Source: Cotesia glomerata (Eukaryota > Arthropoda > Insecta > Hymenoptera > Braconidae). From it: a DNA stretch of 64,000 nt. This document shows positions 1 to 12,400 of this stretch, one piece after another. Numbering within the stretch: the first letter of the stretch is position 1; the number at the start of each line of letters is the position of its first letter. The stretch is taken from assembly GCF_020080835.1 (NCBI RefSeq), contig NC_058158.1, positions 31,390,305 through 31,454,304 of the forward strand, given 5' to 3'. The notes beneath the pieces are model-generated. The model had not been told where the DNA came from, did no database searches, and saw only the letters and a list, made by a program, of their open reading frames with translations. A program made the position numbers and the translations under genes.

Positions 1-993
1 AAACTATAAATTTAAAATTTGAAAAAAAAAAAGTTCAAGATAAATTGTTTAACTTTAATTTTTTGCTGCTAATTCTATTGATCAATTATTTATTACAAAA
101 TAAATGTTGTCTAATCTTTGACCTACGGTAACTTTAATGCCGTAATAATCAATTAGATTGTAATAGCCACGTGAGTTACTCAGCATTTATTTAAGATAAA
201 AAATAAAAAACAATCTCTTTTCTAGCTTGTTATCTTAATGGATGTAATGGTTAGTCCGTTTAAATTGGTACTGAATTAATTTTTCGCGGTTTTTAAAGCT
301 CGGATGCGCGCAAATAACGTACAGTTACTCATTCTTTTTGCTCCTCTGACCTTTCAAATGCATCAAATTCCTTAAATTCTTTTAATCTTACAACTGTTAA
401 AGCATACAAATCAATTTGTTTCAGTAAAATATTATTTTTTTACACACTCTCAATTTCGTATTCACGTCAGCTTCATTGAGAATTAAATATCCGTTTTTTC
501 TGACCATTTATTTTATTTATTTTTTTATTTTTACTCATATAAATATTAATCGTGATAAAAAAAACTGGAATCGATAAAAAAAAAAAAATATTTATCTTGC
601 AAAAACGACCCACTGACACCCAATAGAATCCAGTTATTCGATATACTTAATACTTCTAACGCGAAGCAAGAAAAACAATTGACCTCTTTCTAAATTATCC
701 ACCATTAATGATAATGATAATAATAACAATAAAATACTCAACCCGTGAGCTCCAGACGCCTATTTCATAGAACATAATCACAGACACTTAAGAAGACTAT
801 TTTTCCGCCTACTAAATATATAATTTAAGTACCAAGAATTTATTTATAACAACTTGCAGTTTATAATTTTAATAAATTTTGGAGGTAAAAAAATATCCTT
901 TTGACTCGTATAATATTTTTTTTCGAAGTGAACGACTTGGTTAATCGTATCCAGACGCCCAAGGTAAATCAATGAAGCGAAGGTCAAAGTATA
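1..993. other. AT-rich intergenic / upstream region
   Basis: No open frame with family resemblance. Mostly A/T tracts and short runs such as the ATA/AAT repeats near 715-735. The last few hundred bases are presumably promoter and 5'UTR of the sulfotransferase that starts at 994; I see no convincing TATA box. Confidence 0.5.
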
Positions 994-2483
994 ATGATAC
1001 AATGGCGAGTCATGAAGATAATACTAATAACAACTCACCTAATGTTCACCTTCGTACACTTGGAAACTAATAATAATAATAATAATAATAATAGCAATAG
1101 TGTTGTAAATAATAATAATGATGGACTATCAACTAAATTTCAACGACACAAACCGGATTACTCGTCGATCGGTTCAAATGCATTAGCAAGATCCGCTTTG
1201 ATAGAACGCCAAGAGAAGCTGCAATATAACTGTGAAGATATTATGACAACAAAACAAGTTAACGAACGTATCTTAGTGCCTGATGATTTTAGAAACATAC
1301 TTGTTAATGATGAGCTTGAATTGCTTTATTGCTACGTTCCAAAGGTATTAATAAATCATTAATCTTCATTTTTAGATAAATTATATTTTCAATTTCTCTT
1401 TGATTATAATAATAATAATAATTATAACAGTAATTGCTTTAATATACAGGTTGCATGTACTAATTGGAAACGTGTTTTGATGATTGCAACTGGTAAATGG
1501 TCTGGAAACAATCCACTGGAGATACCCGGGAATCTTACACACGCCGCAGGAACTTTTAAACGGTTGAGTAATTTTACAATGACAGAGATAGAACGTAAAT
1601 TATCGAACTATGATACACTTATTGTTGTGAGACATCCGCTTGAAAGATTATTATCGGCATACAGAAATAAATTTGAAGCTAAAGATGAAATAAGTGCAAA
1701 GTACTTTCAAACCCGTTTCGGTCGAAGGATCATTAAGGTAAATGTCAAGGAAATTTATTTAACGCCAGCGAATTTTTTTATAAATATTCAAGTATTTCCT
1801 TATACATAAATTTAATTTTTATCCAAAAATCATGTTATTAACAACGCAATATTTTTATAACAGAGTTTTAGAAGAAATCCGAGCAAAGAGTCTTTAGCTA
1901 AAGGGGATGACGTTACGTTCAGTGAGTTTGTTGATTTTATAACAGACAAAAATATGAATGGTACGAGTAATGAACATTGGAAACCTATTTATCAATTGTG
2001 TTTGCCTTGTGATGTTAATTACAATCTTATTAGCAAGTATGAAACACTTGCGGAAGATGCTATGGAAATATTGGAAAGAATTGGCGCTGGATCGTTAACG
2101 TAATTATTAGTTTTAAGTTTAATTATTATTAATACTATTGGACAGAAAAAAAAATTTACTTGAATTATGAATTAAGTAAATAATTCTAAAAAACTTAATT
2201 TTCTTGAATTGAGTAGAAAAATTCTTAAATTAAGAAATTTAAATGAATTTTACTTGATTCAAGTTAATTTTTTTATCAGTGTGTTACTTTGATACTTATA
2301 GTGGATTTCTTTTGCAGATTTCCAATGAGAGCATCTAGCAATGAGCCAACGGCAGGAAAATTGGAGCATTATTATTCAATGCTTACTTATAAGCAGATGA
2401 AAAAATTGGCTAAAATGTACAAAATGGATCTAAAACTATTTGAATATACTTTAGAACCAGTTCTTGGATTTTCTTTAGCATGA
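994..2483 (+). CDS. Carbohydrate (chondroitin/HNK-1 type) sulfotransferase, 4 exons, 346 aa
   Basis: Exons read as 994-1344, 1450-1737, 1864-2099 and 2318-2483; all introns are GT-AG and the phases join into one 346-codon frame. The product is a type II Golgi enzyme expected to transfer sulfate from PAPS to a glycan (sulfotransferase family 2, CHST8-14 group). A short hydrophobic anchor lies at about residues 7-22, followed by a low-complexity Asn tract (about 27-42). The 5'-phosphosulfate loop YCYVPKVACTNWK spans the first intron (about 112-124), and the 3'-phosphate motif RHPLERLLSAYRNK is at about 178-191. The tail ending LFEYTLEPVLGFSLA fits the family's usual C-terminus. Length is typical. 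Which acceptor sugar is used cannot be told. The start ATG at 994 gives the full anchor; Met 7 is an alternative. Intron 3 holds a MITE. Confidence 0.85.
2135..2282. mobile_element. MITE with CACTGATAAAAAAATTAACTTG-type inverted ends, in sulfotransferase intron 3
   Basis: The right end reads, on the minus strand, CACTGATAAAAAAATTAACT, and the left end near 2137-2165 carries a degenerate copy in the opposite orientation. The same terminal sequence occurs at 62491-62647, which supports a repeated non-autonomous element. It has no coding capacity. The exact left boundary is blurred by divergence. Confidence 0.55.
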
Positions 2484-3200
2484 CAGAGATTTTTATATTG
2501 AATACATATTATTTATAATATATTGATGTATGTAAATATTTTTTAAGTCATTAGTTTATTTTATACCTTTGAAATCTGTGATTATCGAGATGGTGCTCGA
2601 ATTTTAATTTAATAAATATTAAAATAATAAATACTATGATATAAATATTTATTAATTTTAAAGAATTTCTGTCATCTTTATGCCACATGTACAAAAAAAT
2701 ATAAATAATAATAATTAAGATCTATTTTTTTGTTTAACTTTTTAATGATTGATTCTTCTGGCGTAGAACAATTAAGATAAATAAATTTCTGAGTACTAAA
2801 ATATATTTTTATCAATAGATATGTCCTTATTACATACCTCAAGAATTTTGTGGTGACACATATGACATTAATGATTATATGACTTACACATAGTGTTTAT
2901 TCACAATCATTATACGTAACATTGTTGGTTTTGTAAATATATTTTTAAGCTAATTGAATTATTTAGATTCCAAGATGATAATTATAATACTTATCAATTC
3001 TTTAAAACTGTTATAAAGAAATTAATTACTTGATATTAAATTTTATAAATATAATAGTAATAATGATAATAAACAATTGATACCCGTGGTTGAATTCTAA
3101 TCTTATTAATTGAAATAAATTAATTAATTGTTACATATAATACAAAGGATATAATTTTTTTATAAAAATACAAACATATACATAAACAAAATTGTTAGAG
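2484..3200. other. AT-rich spacer
   Basis: Probable 3'UTR of the sulfotransferase (AATAAA-like hexamers near 2608-2630), then spacer up to the end of the first chemosensory gene. No frame or structured element recognised. Confidence 0.5.
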
Positions 3201-4001
3201 TTATGAAACTTTAAATTTGTCCAGCAATTCTTGATATACAAAAGGGAATTTTTTCTCCACTATTCTCAACTGTTGACCAACCAATATCGTCACTTCTTTT
3301 TCTCCAGGAATAAATTTCAATTTTATTATCACTGGTAGAGCTTCTATAAGATAAAGCACGTACGAAATTATTAATCCAATTTTACCAACAAATTCAAATT
3401 ATTATGCAGTAAAATATATTTCGGAATTTTGGAAAATTAATCCTTTAAACATAAAATATATTTATATATTTATACTGCAAAATGTAAAAAAAATTAATAC
3501 AAACTTTTTAATAATTCAAGTGATGAACTACAATTTAAGTCCTTAATAAGACATTCGTAAGCGCTCAAAAAATAAGATTCTATGGAATTTTCTTTTTCTT
3601 GATATTTTTTAACAAGAAGTATCCATAAATCTGGAAATTGATCTTTAAAATACGGAATCGCTCTTGAACCTATAGCTTGCATTTGTAATGAACATTTTGA
3701 ACACTGATTTTCCAATAGATCAACCATGTTAGCTGTGAAAATATAATTGTACTTAAATAATTATATCATTTGCTAATTTATTCCAAAATACATTAAGATT
3801 ATTATTCATTAGTAATTCTCACTTACATTTTATTCGTTCTCCAAATGCATCACAAAATTCATCTGTTCCCAGAACACAAAAAAAACGACTTATAAACTCT
3901 TGTTTAATTTCTGATTCAATTTGATCTTTATAAGTTTCTACGTTTAATTTAAATGACATTCCTGCTATAATCAGTCTTATTACTTTCACGAAATTGACCA
4001 T
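3201..4001 (-). CDS. Two-domain chemosensory protein (CSP/OS-D family), second domain degenerate; 3 exons, 181 aa
   Basis: Exons on the minus strand are 4001-3827, 3732-3505 and 3343-3201; all junctions are GT-AG and phase 1, giving 181 aa. CSPs are small secreted helical proteins that bind hydrophobic ligands. There is an N-terminal signal-like stretch (1-22). Domain 1 has the four-cysteine pattern C-x7-C-x18-C-x2-C (CVLGTDEFC, then CSKC) and the tail FPDLWILLVKKYQEK. Without an intron, exon 2 continues into the start of a second domain (YECLIKDLNC, C-x6-C), which is spliced at the same phase-1 lysine position to exon 3 (KALPVIIKL ... FPFVYQELLDKF). In domain 2 the CxxC pair is absent (FIPG at the aligned place) and the usual Trp is Tyr, so one disulfide is lost. 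It is the last and most diverged gene of a four-gene tandem set. Confidence 0.75.
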
Positions 4002-4054
4002 TTTTTATGCAAGAATTAACTAACTTAAATAATTTAAATAACTAGTTAAAATAT

Positions 4055-4066
4055 AATTTTTATACA
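4055..4066 (-). promoter_or_regulatory. Possible TATA box of the first CSP gene
   Basis: The minus strand reads TATAAAAA about 55-60 bp upstream of the ATG at 4001, which would leave a very short 5'UTR. Weak in such AT-rich DNA. Confidence 0.25.
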
Positions 4067-4344
4067 TTTCAACACTTTCAATAACAGCCGACACAGCACT
4101 ACTGAAGTAATTTCAACTTATGTTTTATTTACTTATCTTTTCAGTCAGATTATTTCGAACAGTTCCTTACGCTTTTACAGCTTACCTAAAGTTTTCGAAA
4201 CGTGCTGTTAGAATTTTCTTTCTATTCAATTTATCAGATCTCCTAATGTGTTTTTAATGAACCTAAATTACTCAAGTACTTTTGAGTTATTTATCGTTAT
4301 TTGAAGAATAGAATGTCTATTACTTCAAAGTATTTTAGATATCT

Positions 4345-5468
4345 ATCACTCCTTACAGGCGTGAATTAAATTGGCTCACAATTAAATCCAAAAGACTTTA
4401 CGCTTTAGCTTGCTTTTGTTCAAGCTTCTAAACTCGGGTGAACCCAAGTTCCTTAGGAGTCTTTTTATAGAAGAACCATCTGATATCAGAAGATCTGACA
4501 GAATTGCAGCGAAATTTAATAACATTCTTTTCAAAATGCCAAATTTCTCGACTACAATCTACGAGCATTCATTTGTAATCTCTGCAATTCGAATTTGGAA
4601 AGAGCTACCCACTGAAGTCATAGAATCACTCAGTCTAGACTCCTTCAAAAATAAAGCTTTTGAATTTTTTGTGAAACTATAGAACGAGAAAATGTACTAT
4701 AAATGTCAAACAGGCCATTTAAAAATTTAAAATAAAAAATTTACATTCTAAATTACTAAAGTATCTAATATGTTACCATTGAAAAAATTAGCTTTCAAAT
4801 ATTGCTCATTGATTCTATTGTTGTTCTCATTCTTATAAATAGTACAGTACTATTGAATTTTGCAACTATATTATTAAATCATTCAAAATTATTAACTTCC
4901 TTAAAATATGATGATGTTAGTCTTATATATTTAATATTGTTATACGTGTACTTTATTATTTTATTTTATTTTATTTTATTTCAATAAACAAACCCAACAG
5001 CCTAGGCCATTAACAGGGTTAATAATACAATCGTTAGTACATAAGAAAAATAAATTTTTGATGTATAACAAGATGACTTATAGCTAGCATAGTGATTTCA
5101 TTCATTTCCACTCATAAAAATTGCTGAGTAATTATTGCTTATTACTTATTAATTATTACCTATTAAAAATTACTTATTAACTATTAATTCATAATTGCAC
5201 ATCTTTAACGCCACTTAGTTGCTAGTTTGCCAAGTAACGCAGTTACATAGCCACTAGGACAATTCAACATATCAAGTGCAGGTTCCCATTGATAAAAGCG
5301 ATTCACTGTATTAGAGATGCGATATATTGGCGCTGCCTGAGAAAAGTTAGATTTAGCAATAGGTATGTACATTGGAGTTTGATTTCTGGAGTTTGATTAT
5401 AAAAATTATGTATATTATTGTCATTCGACTAGTTTGCCTTGACATAAAAATTGAATAAATAAATAAAT
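4345..5468 (+). mobile_element. 5'-truncated non-LTR retrotransposon (copy A)
   Basis: The frame at 4410-4682 matches, residue for residue in large blocks, the C-terminus of the longer copy at 10029-10751 (for example GEPKFLRSLFIEEP against GEPNFLRCLFVEEP, and YEHSF-IS-IR-W). The copy ends in the same 3' signature, GCCTTGRCATWWAAATTGAA followed by (TAAA)n at 5434-5468. Only the last ~90 residues of the reverse-transcriptase protein remain, so it is a dead, 5'-truncated insertion. The non-coding stretch 4800-5400 is longer than in copy B, so another insertion or a longer 3'UTR is possible. Clade not determined. Confidence 0.65.
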
Positions 5469-6181
5469 ATCTATTTTTTCAGATTATAAGAAAGAATTTT
5501 GTGGCAACAATAGTAGAGAATAAAGAAGAAATATGTAAATTACAATTAAATATAAAGTTAAAAGGTTTTGTAAAATTATGAAAGTTTAAATAATAATTAT
5601 TATTCCGTAAAAGTTTAAGGTGCTGTTTCTAGAGTTATTTTGAAAAAATATCAACTTATACTGTCCATTTAGTTCCATGTATAATCTAGCTTTTTATCCA
5701 ATTTCAAAATTAAAATTTAACGAAAGTAGTTCGGAAACAGTTTGTTTTTTATGTTTAGAATTATTTGAACTTTCATATTTTAATAATTTTCCCGTGATTG
5801 AATTAATAACAACTTCACAAGGATCTCTTTAAAAATAATATTGAAAAAACAGAATTCTTCCGATGCTTCAAATCTTTTTTGCTTCAATTTTATTGTTATA
5901 ATCAGCTCTTCTTAAAAATTATATTTTTTTTTTTTTATTATAATATCTAATAAATTTATGGAAAATATCTGATATCTTTTTTTCATATTTTTCTCTTCTT
6001 AATGAGTGAAGAAAGAGGATTCTCATTTGAGCGCTGATTCTCTTAAATTAAATATAAATTAATCAATTAATAAAAGTAAATTATTTTTATATTTTGATAA
6101 TTTTATTCAATGAAGATGTTATTTATAAATGTTAATACGATACATAGTTTATGAACATGATTATTTATTAAATTATGCTAC
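5469..6181. other. AT-rich spacer
   Basis: No gene recognised between the retroelement tail and the 3' end of the second CSP gene; only A/T-rich low complexity. Confidence 0.5.
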
Positions 6182-7082
6182 TTATTCTCCTTTATTAACA
6201 ATAATGTCTTGTAAGACTTGAGGAAAGGATTTTTTCAAAAAATTCTTCGTTTGTGTGAAAAACTCATAAACCTTTGGATTTTCGCATCCGGGGCATGTAT
6301 TGATTATTGTAAAAAGAAAAATTGATCCTGTGATGAACAAAAATAAATTTTTATTAACCAGTTAAAACTTATTTCATTACCCAAGAAAGCTAAAAATTTT
6401 GCTGCTTACTTTTGAAGAACTTCATTTGCTCGTCACAATTTTTCTTCATTATTAAACATACGACAGCTTTCGCTCCGAAAGATTGATCGTTTGCGAATAA
6501 AACTTCAGGAGAAGCTGTATTTCCCGATATTATTAGTTTTTCGCGTGGTTGATTGTCCTGGTCCGTTGGTTTGCTGGGCGCGGAAAATTTTGGACGGGAT
6601 TTTTCTCCTCCAATTACAATGGTTGATTTACTCGGTGCCGAAAATGTCGGGCGCGTTTGCTTAGCAGTCGATTTACCACCATACTTTTGTTCAATTAATT
6701 GCCAATCTTCAGGGAAATATTTTTGTATATTGGGTATCCTTTTTTTTGCTTCTGATTTTATCATCGAATCGCAATCAGCACATTCATTTTTAAACCAATC
6801 AGGCAGCAATTCTATAATTTATTACAAATTCATAATTTACTATTGATTAGAGAGAAAGCAATAAAAATAATTGATATTTTTTTATTATACATTTAAAATA
6901 AACTTACTTTTAACTTGGTCTCCTATAAAGTTACATGATTTTCGGTCTAGAACGCAATCAATGTACGGCAAATAAGTTTTCTGAATATCAGATGGAACAT
7001 TTTCGTATTTAGCATTCACATTTAAAACTAACGCAAAAACTCCGACAAAAGTCGATAATAAATAAAAAAATTTGATATTCAT
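6182..7082 (-). CDS. Two-domain chemosensory protein with Pro/Ser/Lys linker; 3 exons, 240 aa
   Basis: Minus-strand exons 7082-6908, 6811-6410 and 6327-6182; introns are GT-AG and both phase 1, giving 240 aa. A signal peptide covers residues 1-24 (cleavage near NVNA-KYENVP). Domain 1 is a full CSP: CVLDRKSC, x18, CADC, then YFPEDWQLIEQKYGG. A ~60-residue hydrophilic linker follows, with a duplicated motif (RPTFSAPSKST and RPKFSAPSKPT). Domain 2 has CLIMKKNC, x19, CPGC and a shortened C-terminus. Domain 2 has no signal peptide, and the junction lies inside one exon, so this is one protein rather than two neighbouring genes. The second intron sits at the same lysine/phase-1 site as the canonical CSP intron. 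The longest of the cluster. Ligand unknown. Confidence 0.8.
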
Positions 7083-8081
7083 TGTTCTTTACTTGATAGT
7101 ACACTTAGTGAAACTATTTTTGTGATAACTAGAAAGCGTCTTACACCGTCAAAGTTTTCTGAATAACTGCAAAGCTAGTTTTGTCTGTCGTTTACACTCT
7201 GGCAGATATTATATACAGAGTAATTAGGACCCAGGTAATTAGGGAGAAAGTATATTTAAAGTAAAAATTTTTTTTAGGTGATTAGTATCTGAGTACCCTT
7301 AGCGAACAATATAAATACTTCACACTTAAATTTTTTCAGGTATTAAACTGACTATAGTATAATTTATTACTTATTCTTATTATTTTTAATATTTAAAAAT
7401 ATTTTTCTTTCATCATTTAAGGAATTATATGAGGGTCGAATTTACGACAAGTATAATATATTATAAAATGTGGGTAATAAAGATGAAAATAAATTTTGGA
7501 GAAAGTTTGCCCTTGACTGAGTATCATCCTTGAAACTTTTGTGAAAAATGTGTAAGTACAGTACGTTTAAATTTTCTACAATTTCTAAAAAATTCCAAGA
7601 CTGACCAACTATTGCTATCTATTGTCTCCGTCAGATAGTAAATTCTTCTAAATACTTGAAAGAAATTAAAAATTTTTTGTACTTTTATATTTTAATTAGT
7701 TTCATAGATCATTATTAAAATTAATAAATGAAAAATTTCATAACGTATTAAATTATTTGTTCGTAATGATACCATTTATTTTTTTAATTATTGAACTGAA
7801 AAAAATTATATTATATAATTATATTACATTATAATATTATTAAAATTATATTATATAAGTATTAATTAAGAAAATTATTAATAAATCAACAAAACGTAGA
7901 ATTTGATAGTATTTTAATTCTTATTTAATATGAAAATATCAATACAATACAATTTAATTAATAAAGTTGAAAACTTTTCTATGGAATATTTACTGTATTA
8001 CTCTAGTCAAATAATATTTCTGATAAAAAAATTCCTGGATGATTTGTGTCTTCTCTTGCAAAGTTATTTTTCTTGATGAAT
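7083..8081. other. AT-rich spacer between CSP genes
   Basis: Contains the promoter of the 6182-7082 gene at its left side and presumably the 3'UTR of the next CSP at its right. No other feature recognised. Confidence 0.5.
7205..7216 (-). promoter_or_regulatory. TATA-like box of the second CSP gene
   Basis: The minus strand reads TATATAATA about 125 bp upstream of the ATG at 7082. The placement resembles the box upstream of the neighbouring CSP genes, which gives mild support. Confidence 0.35.
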
Positions 8082-8541
8082 TCAGTTGGAATTGTGATAA
8101 GTTTGCTTATTACCGTAAATTTCCTTAAGTTTGGTTAAATATTGACGGAATTCCTGGTGCAGGATGAGTAGAGTTCGCTGGATTTTCACGTCCTCATCAG
8201 GAGTACATTTCGAGCATTTTCCCTTTTGAAGAACTTCTGGTAACACATCTGAAAAGAAAAATGAATTATTAAACAGTTAAAAAATAATTATTATATAAGA
8301 TAAATTAAAAACTTTTTCATCTATAAATATTTCAGTTAATTAAAATATACTCACTTTTTGCCCTCTCTCCGATAGCAGAGCAGACTGCTCCAGGCTGCTG
8401 GAGGACACATGGCAACTGACTTTCCACGTTCATAATTTCTTCGGGAGTAATTTTCGGTTGGTTATCGAATGATCCATGTGGAGCGCATGATACTAAAGCA
8501 ATAACTCCCAAAACGCACAAGAAAATAATTTGAGTTTTCAT
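8082..8541 (-). CDS. Chemosensory protein, classical single-domain, 2 exons, 117 aa
   Basis: Minus-strand exons 8541-8355 and 8248-8082 with one phase-1 GT-AG intron, giving 117 aa, the normal CSP length. A signal peptide covers residues 1-19 (ending VSCA-PHGS). The cysteines follow C-x8-C-x19-C-x2-C (CVLQQPGAVC, then CSKC); the first loop is two residues longer than the usual six. The C-terminal helix (HQEFRQYLTKLKEIYG) lacks the family Trp. This is the only gene of the four with the ancestral one-domain layout, and it serves as the reference for the intron position shared by its neighbours. Confidence 0.85.
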
Positions 8542-9435
8542 ATTGATATGATTATTAACGAATCAAACTTATTAAATCAGAAGCAAACTTATTAAATTTG
8601 TGACTAGTAGTCAAACAATTCGTCTACGACTGGTAAAAAATAAAATCTGCTCGTCTTTATATATTCTGTTGCTCCGCCCTTTGTAACAACGTTGGCAGGT
8701 AAATTATCGAATAGGGATCGAGTATTATACCCAAAACCTGTTCCGAAAGATAAAATTAAAAATTTTAATTTTTGGTTTTAGTTATCTTCATTGATAAAAA
8801 AGGATTATTTTTTTCAATTATATAGATGATAGCAAAAATAGATAAATTTATATTATTATTCTCCAATACCCTTATGAATATGGAAAGAATCGAAAGAAGA
8901 GTCGAATTTTGCTATCTGACAACAAGATAATAAAAAGTAAAAGAATTTATTTTAAAAGCTTATGAGTCATCCAAGATAATTAATGACAGACTACTAGAGT
9001 ATAGACGCGAAATAATTTAAAAGAAATATTTTAATTTAATTCTATGAGATTAGACGGATTATAACTGATAAATAATGTTCAAATAAATTTCATAATACAT
9101 GAGAAATTTTAAGATTATTTTTTTTTTCTCGACAATGTATTTATTTGAATTAAATTAAAAAAAAATTTTTTTTCAATAAAAATATTTATTCAAATCATAT
9201 ATTATAAAATCTATAAATATTGTATGTATGTATGTATGTATATTTATTGTTTTTAAGATAATAACAATGTATCTCATTTACAATTTATGATTTGGGAGGC
9301 ACAGTTACATATTTATTTATTTCTTTGTACCAATTTATTCATTTTTGGGAAGAATTTAATGTGACAGGGAAAAGAGCTGTATGTGGGGAAGGGAAAAATC
9401 TATAAATATTTAAGAAACAATAATATAATAAAATG
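8542..9435. other. AT-rich spacer
   Basis: Holds the promoter of the 8082-8541 gene and, near 9224-9240, a short TGTA repeat. No frame recognised. Confidence 0.5.
8652..8663 (-). promoter_or_regulatory. TATA box of the single-domain CSP gene
   Basis: The minus strand reads ATATATAAAGACG about 115 bp upstream of the ATG at 8541, leaving a plausible 5'UTR of about 85 nt. Confidence 0.4.
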
Positions 9436-12400
9436 TTATTGACCATACATCTGTTCAATTTGTTGCCATTTTTGCGGATGAAATTTTTTGAGATAATCAA
9501 TTCGTTTTTTCATTTTGTTAATAAAGTCGTCTGTACAATCAGGGCATTCATTACTTTTCAAGAAAAATGGTAATTTACCTGTAATTAAAAATAGAATTAA
9601 TAAATTAAATATAAATCATTTTTAGTTCAACAAATTTTATTTACTCTTAAACTAATATGTCTACTCATACGTAAAAAAATCCCAATAAATCCATTTCGCG
9701 TTTATGCAAGGCCCTTATATTCTCCTATAGTCTAGTCGAGAAGTTGATTTCTTGCGAAAAATAGAGCTCCTTCTCCTAAAAATATGGTCGAAAAATATGG
9801 TTAAAAATATAAAAAAAATAGATTTGAATAGTTTAATTATCAAGTAACAAATAAGTTCTGAAGCATATTAGTCATAACATTATTTGTTTATGAGATATAA
9901 GCATTGTAAGAAATATAAAATGCAAATTTTCATAAATAAATGCGTGTAATTAAAGAGCTAAAAGAGATAAACGTTAGGTTGAAAATTTATATGAAAGCTT
10001 AGTTCATACTGTGTAAAAACGATTTGAATTGGGTAGCAGCAGGAAATTGAAATGGCTAGATGACTTTGATCTTCCTCAAATCACTGTACATGGAAATGTC
10101 ATCCCATATGTTAATTCAACTAAACATCTTGGGGTGCATATAACAAACAATCTCTTCTGGGATGTTCATGTGGCTCATACCTCGCGTAAGGTCTATGGTA
10201 CACTTAACAGCCTCAAACATAGGAAGAACATACTATCTACCGCAAATCGCAAATTACTTATCACGGCTTTAATTATTCCAATAATTGATTATTGCTCATT
10301 GGTATTGATAGATAACTCTAAAAGATTAGACTATAAATTACAGCGATTGATGAACAACGGCATCAGGTTCATTTTCGATCTGAAGCGTGATGACCATATC
10401 ACTCCTTATCGTCGCTCCTTAAAATGGTTCTCAATCAAATCAAAAAGATTGTATCTCCTAGCTTGTTTCCTGTATAAACTGTTCAGTTCTGGTGAACCAA
10501 ATTTTTTGAGGTGTCTCTTTGTTGAGGAGCCACAAGATATAAGACGCTCGGAAAGGCTGGCTTCAAAGTATAACAATGTCTCGTTTAGCTTTCCAAACTT
10601 CTCAACAGCAGTATATGAACACTCTTTCTTAATATCATCAATACGCCTTTGGCGTGAAATACCATTGGATGTTATAAATTCAATTAGCATTGAGGCATTT
10701 AAATCCAAAGCATTTGAATTTTTCTACGCTCTTGAACTCAGAGAGACATAGTAACCAAAGACTGCATTCACTCTACATAATTTATAGATAAACTGATATG
10801 TACAAAACTTTATTGCTCAAATCCATGAGTGGTTTTCATGGTGGTTTATATTTTTTTTTTTTATATTTAGATGATGACTATGTTTATAGTTTTACATGTA
10901 CTTTAATTAATCACACTATGTATAATTTTGCCATTTGGCTCTTGCCTTGGCATTTAAATTGAATAAATAAATAAATAAATAAAGTCGGTCAATAACTATA
11001 GTAGAGTATCCGAGAGGTGACTACATGTTTTAGTTAACAAAAAAGTTTCTATTAGGTTAATCTTGTCAAATTAAATTCTGAAGTAGTCTTTAATAGTTTC
11101 TTAACAAATCTTTTAATAAGATTTTACAAAAATAATCAAATAAATACCAATTCAACCACCGGTCAGATACTAGCACAATAAAACACCGTTGTACCATCAA
11201 TAAATGACTTCGGTCATCTATTGGAATCTGCTACTTTTCAAAATACCAGTAGTTGACCGCATGCACAGTTGTAAGTTTCTAATCTATATAAATATGTTTA
11301 CGTGATAATTTAATGTTTACATGAATGTTGTTATTTGATATAATTTATAATTATTAAATTATTAGTAGTAAAGAAGTATTTATGCTTAGTGTTTAATGTG
11401 TTTCAGATAAGATGACTGTTGAGTCAAGTTTAAATTTGTATACTAATAGAAGGATTTATTAGCTATTAATAATTTAATTTATTTAAGAGAAAAGAGTACA
11501 TTTATTAATAGTTAATAAGTATTTATTTATATTTATTAAAAGTTAATAAATATTATTTTGAGTGAATTTGTTTTGCTTGCAATGTCATAGGGTGGGGAGC
11601 ATCTCTGCAGAGAATTTCTCTACATTTTATAATCCCTCAGCAGAAATCTTTATTTTAAAAAACTCTCAGTATAAAACTCTACAATGAAAACAAATCAATT
11701 TAAAAAATCCTTCATTTGAAAATCTCTCAGGAAACAATTGATTGAAATGAAACTTCTCTATATAGTAAAACTCTCAGGCGATGCATCTCTCAGAAACAAA
11801 AACTCGATAATTTGCTAAATTCATGTGTATTATTTTTTTATTAAAATAATCAAAAATATAAAGTTTTTTGAGATCTCAAAATGTGATCGTCCAATGAAAA
11901 CTAGATTTAAAAAAATATTTTATAGATGTTATGATTATTAATAACTAGAACTTTATATTTTTGATTATTTTAATTAAAAAAGAATACACATGAATTTAGC
12001 AAATTATTGAGCTTTTGTTTCTGAGGGGGCATCGCCTGAGAGTTTTACGATATAGAGAAGTTTCATTGTAATCAATTGTTTCCTGAGAGATTTTCAAATG
12101 AAGGATTTTTTAAATAGATTTGTTTTCATTGTAGAGTTTTATACTGAGAGTTTTTTAAATAAAAATTTTTTCTGAGGGATTATAAAATGTAGAGATGCTC
12201 CCCACCCTGAATTTACAGTAATTAATAGTTTATTTTAAATAATAGTTATTATCTAAAATAATTGCATACGTGTACATCAAAAAAATGTTTTGCTTTTGTC
12301 ATTATTGAATCTAACTTACGAATCTGTTACGTTTTTATTATTGTTAGTTTTGTTCTAAATTAAACGAATTTTGTTTACTAATAATACAAATCTAATTTAA

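Noticed and set aside
6553..6846. 97-codon plus-strand frame
   Set aside because: Antisense shadow of exon 2 of the two-domain CSP gene, whose spliced product matches a known family.
10406..10708. 100-codon minus-strand frame
   Set aside because: Antisense shadow of the non-LTR protein frame on the plus strand.
11589..12208. CRISPR-like array from the recurring CTCTCAG blocks
   Set aside because: Blocks are irregularly spaced and belong to complementary hairpin arms; the genome is eukaryotic.
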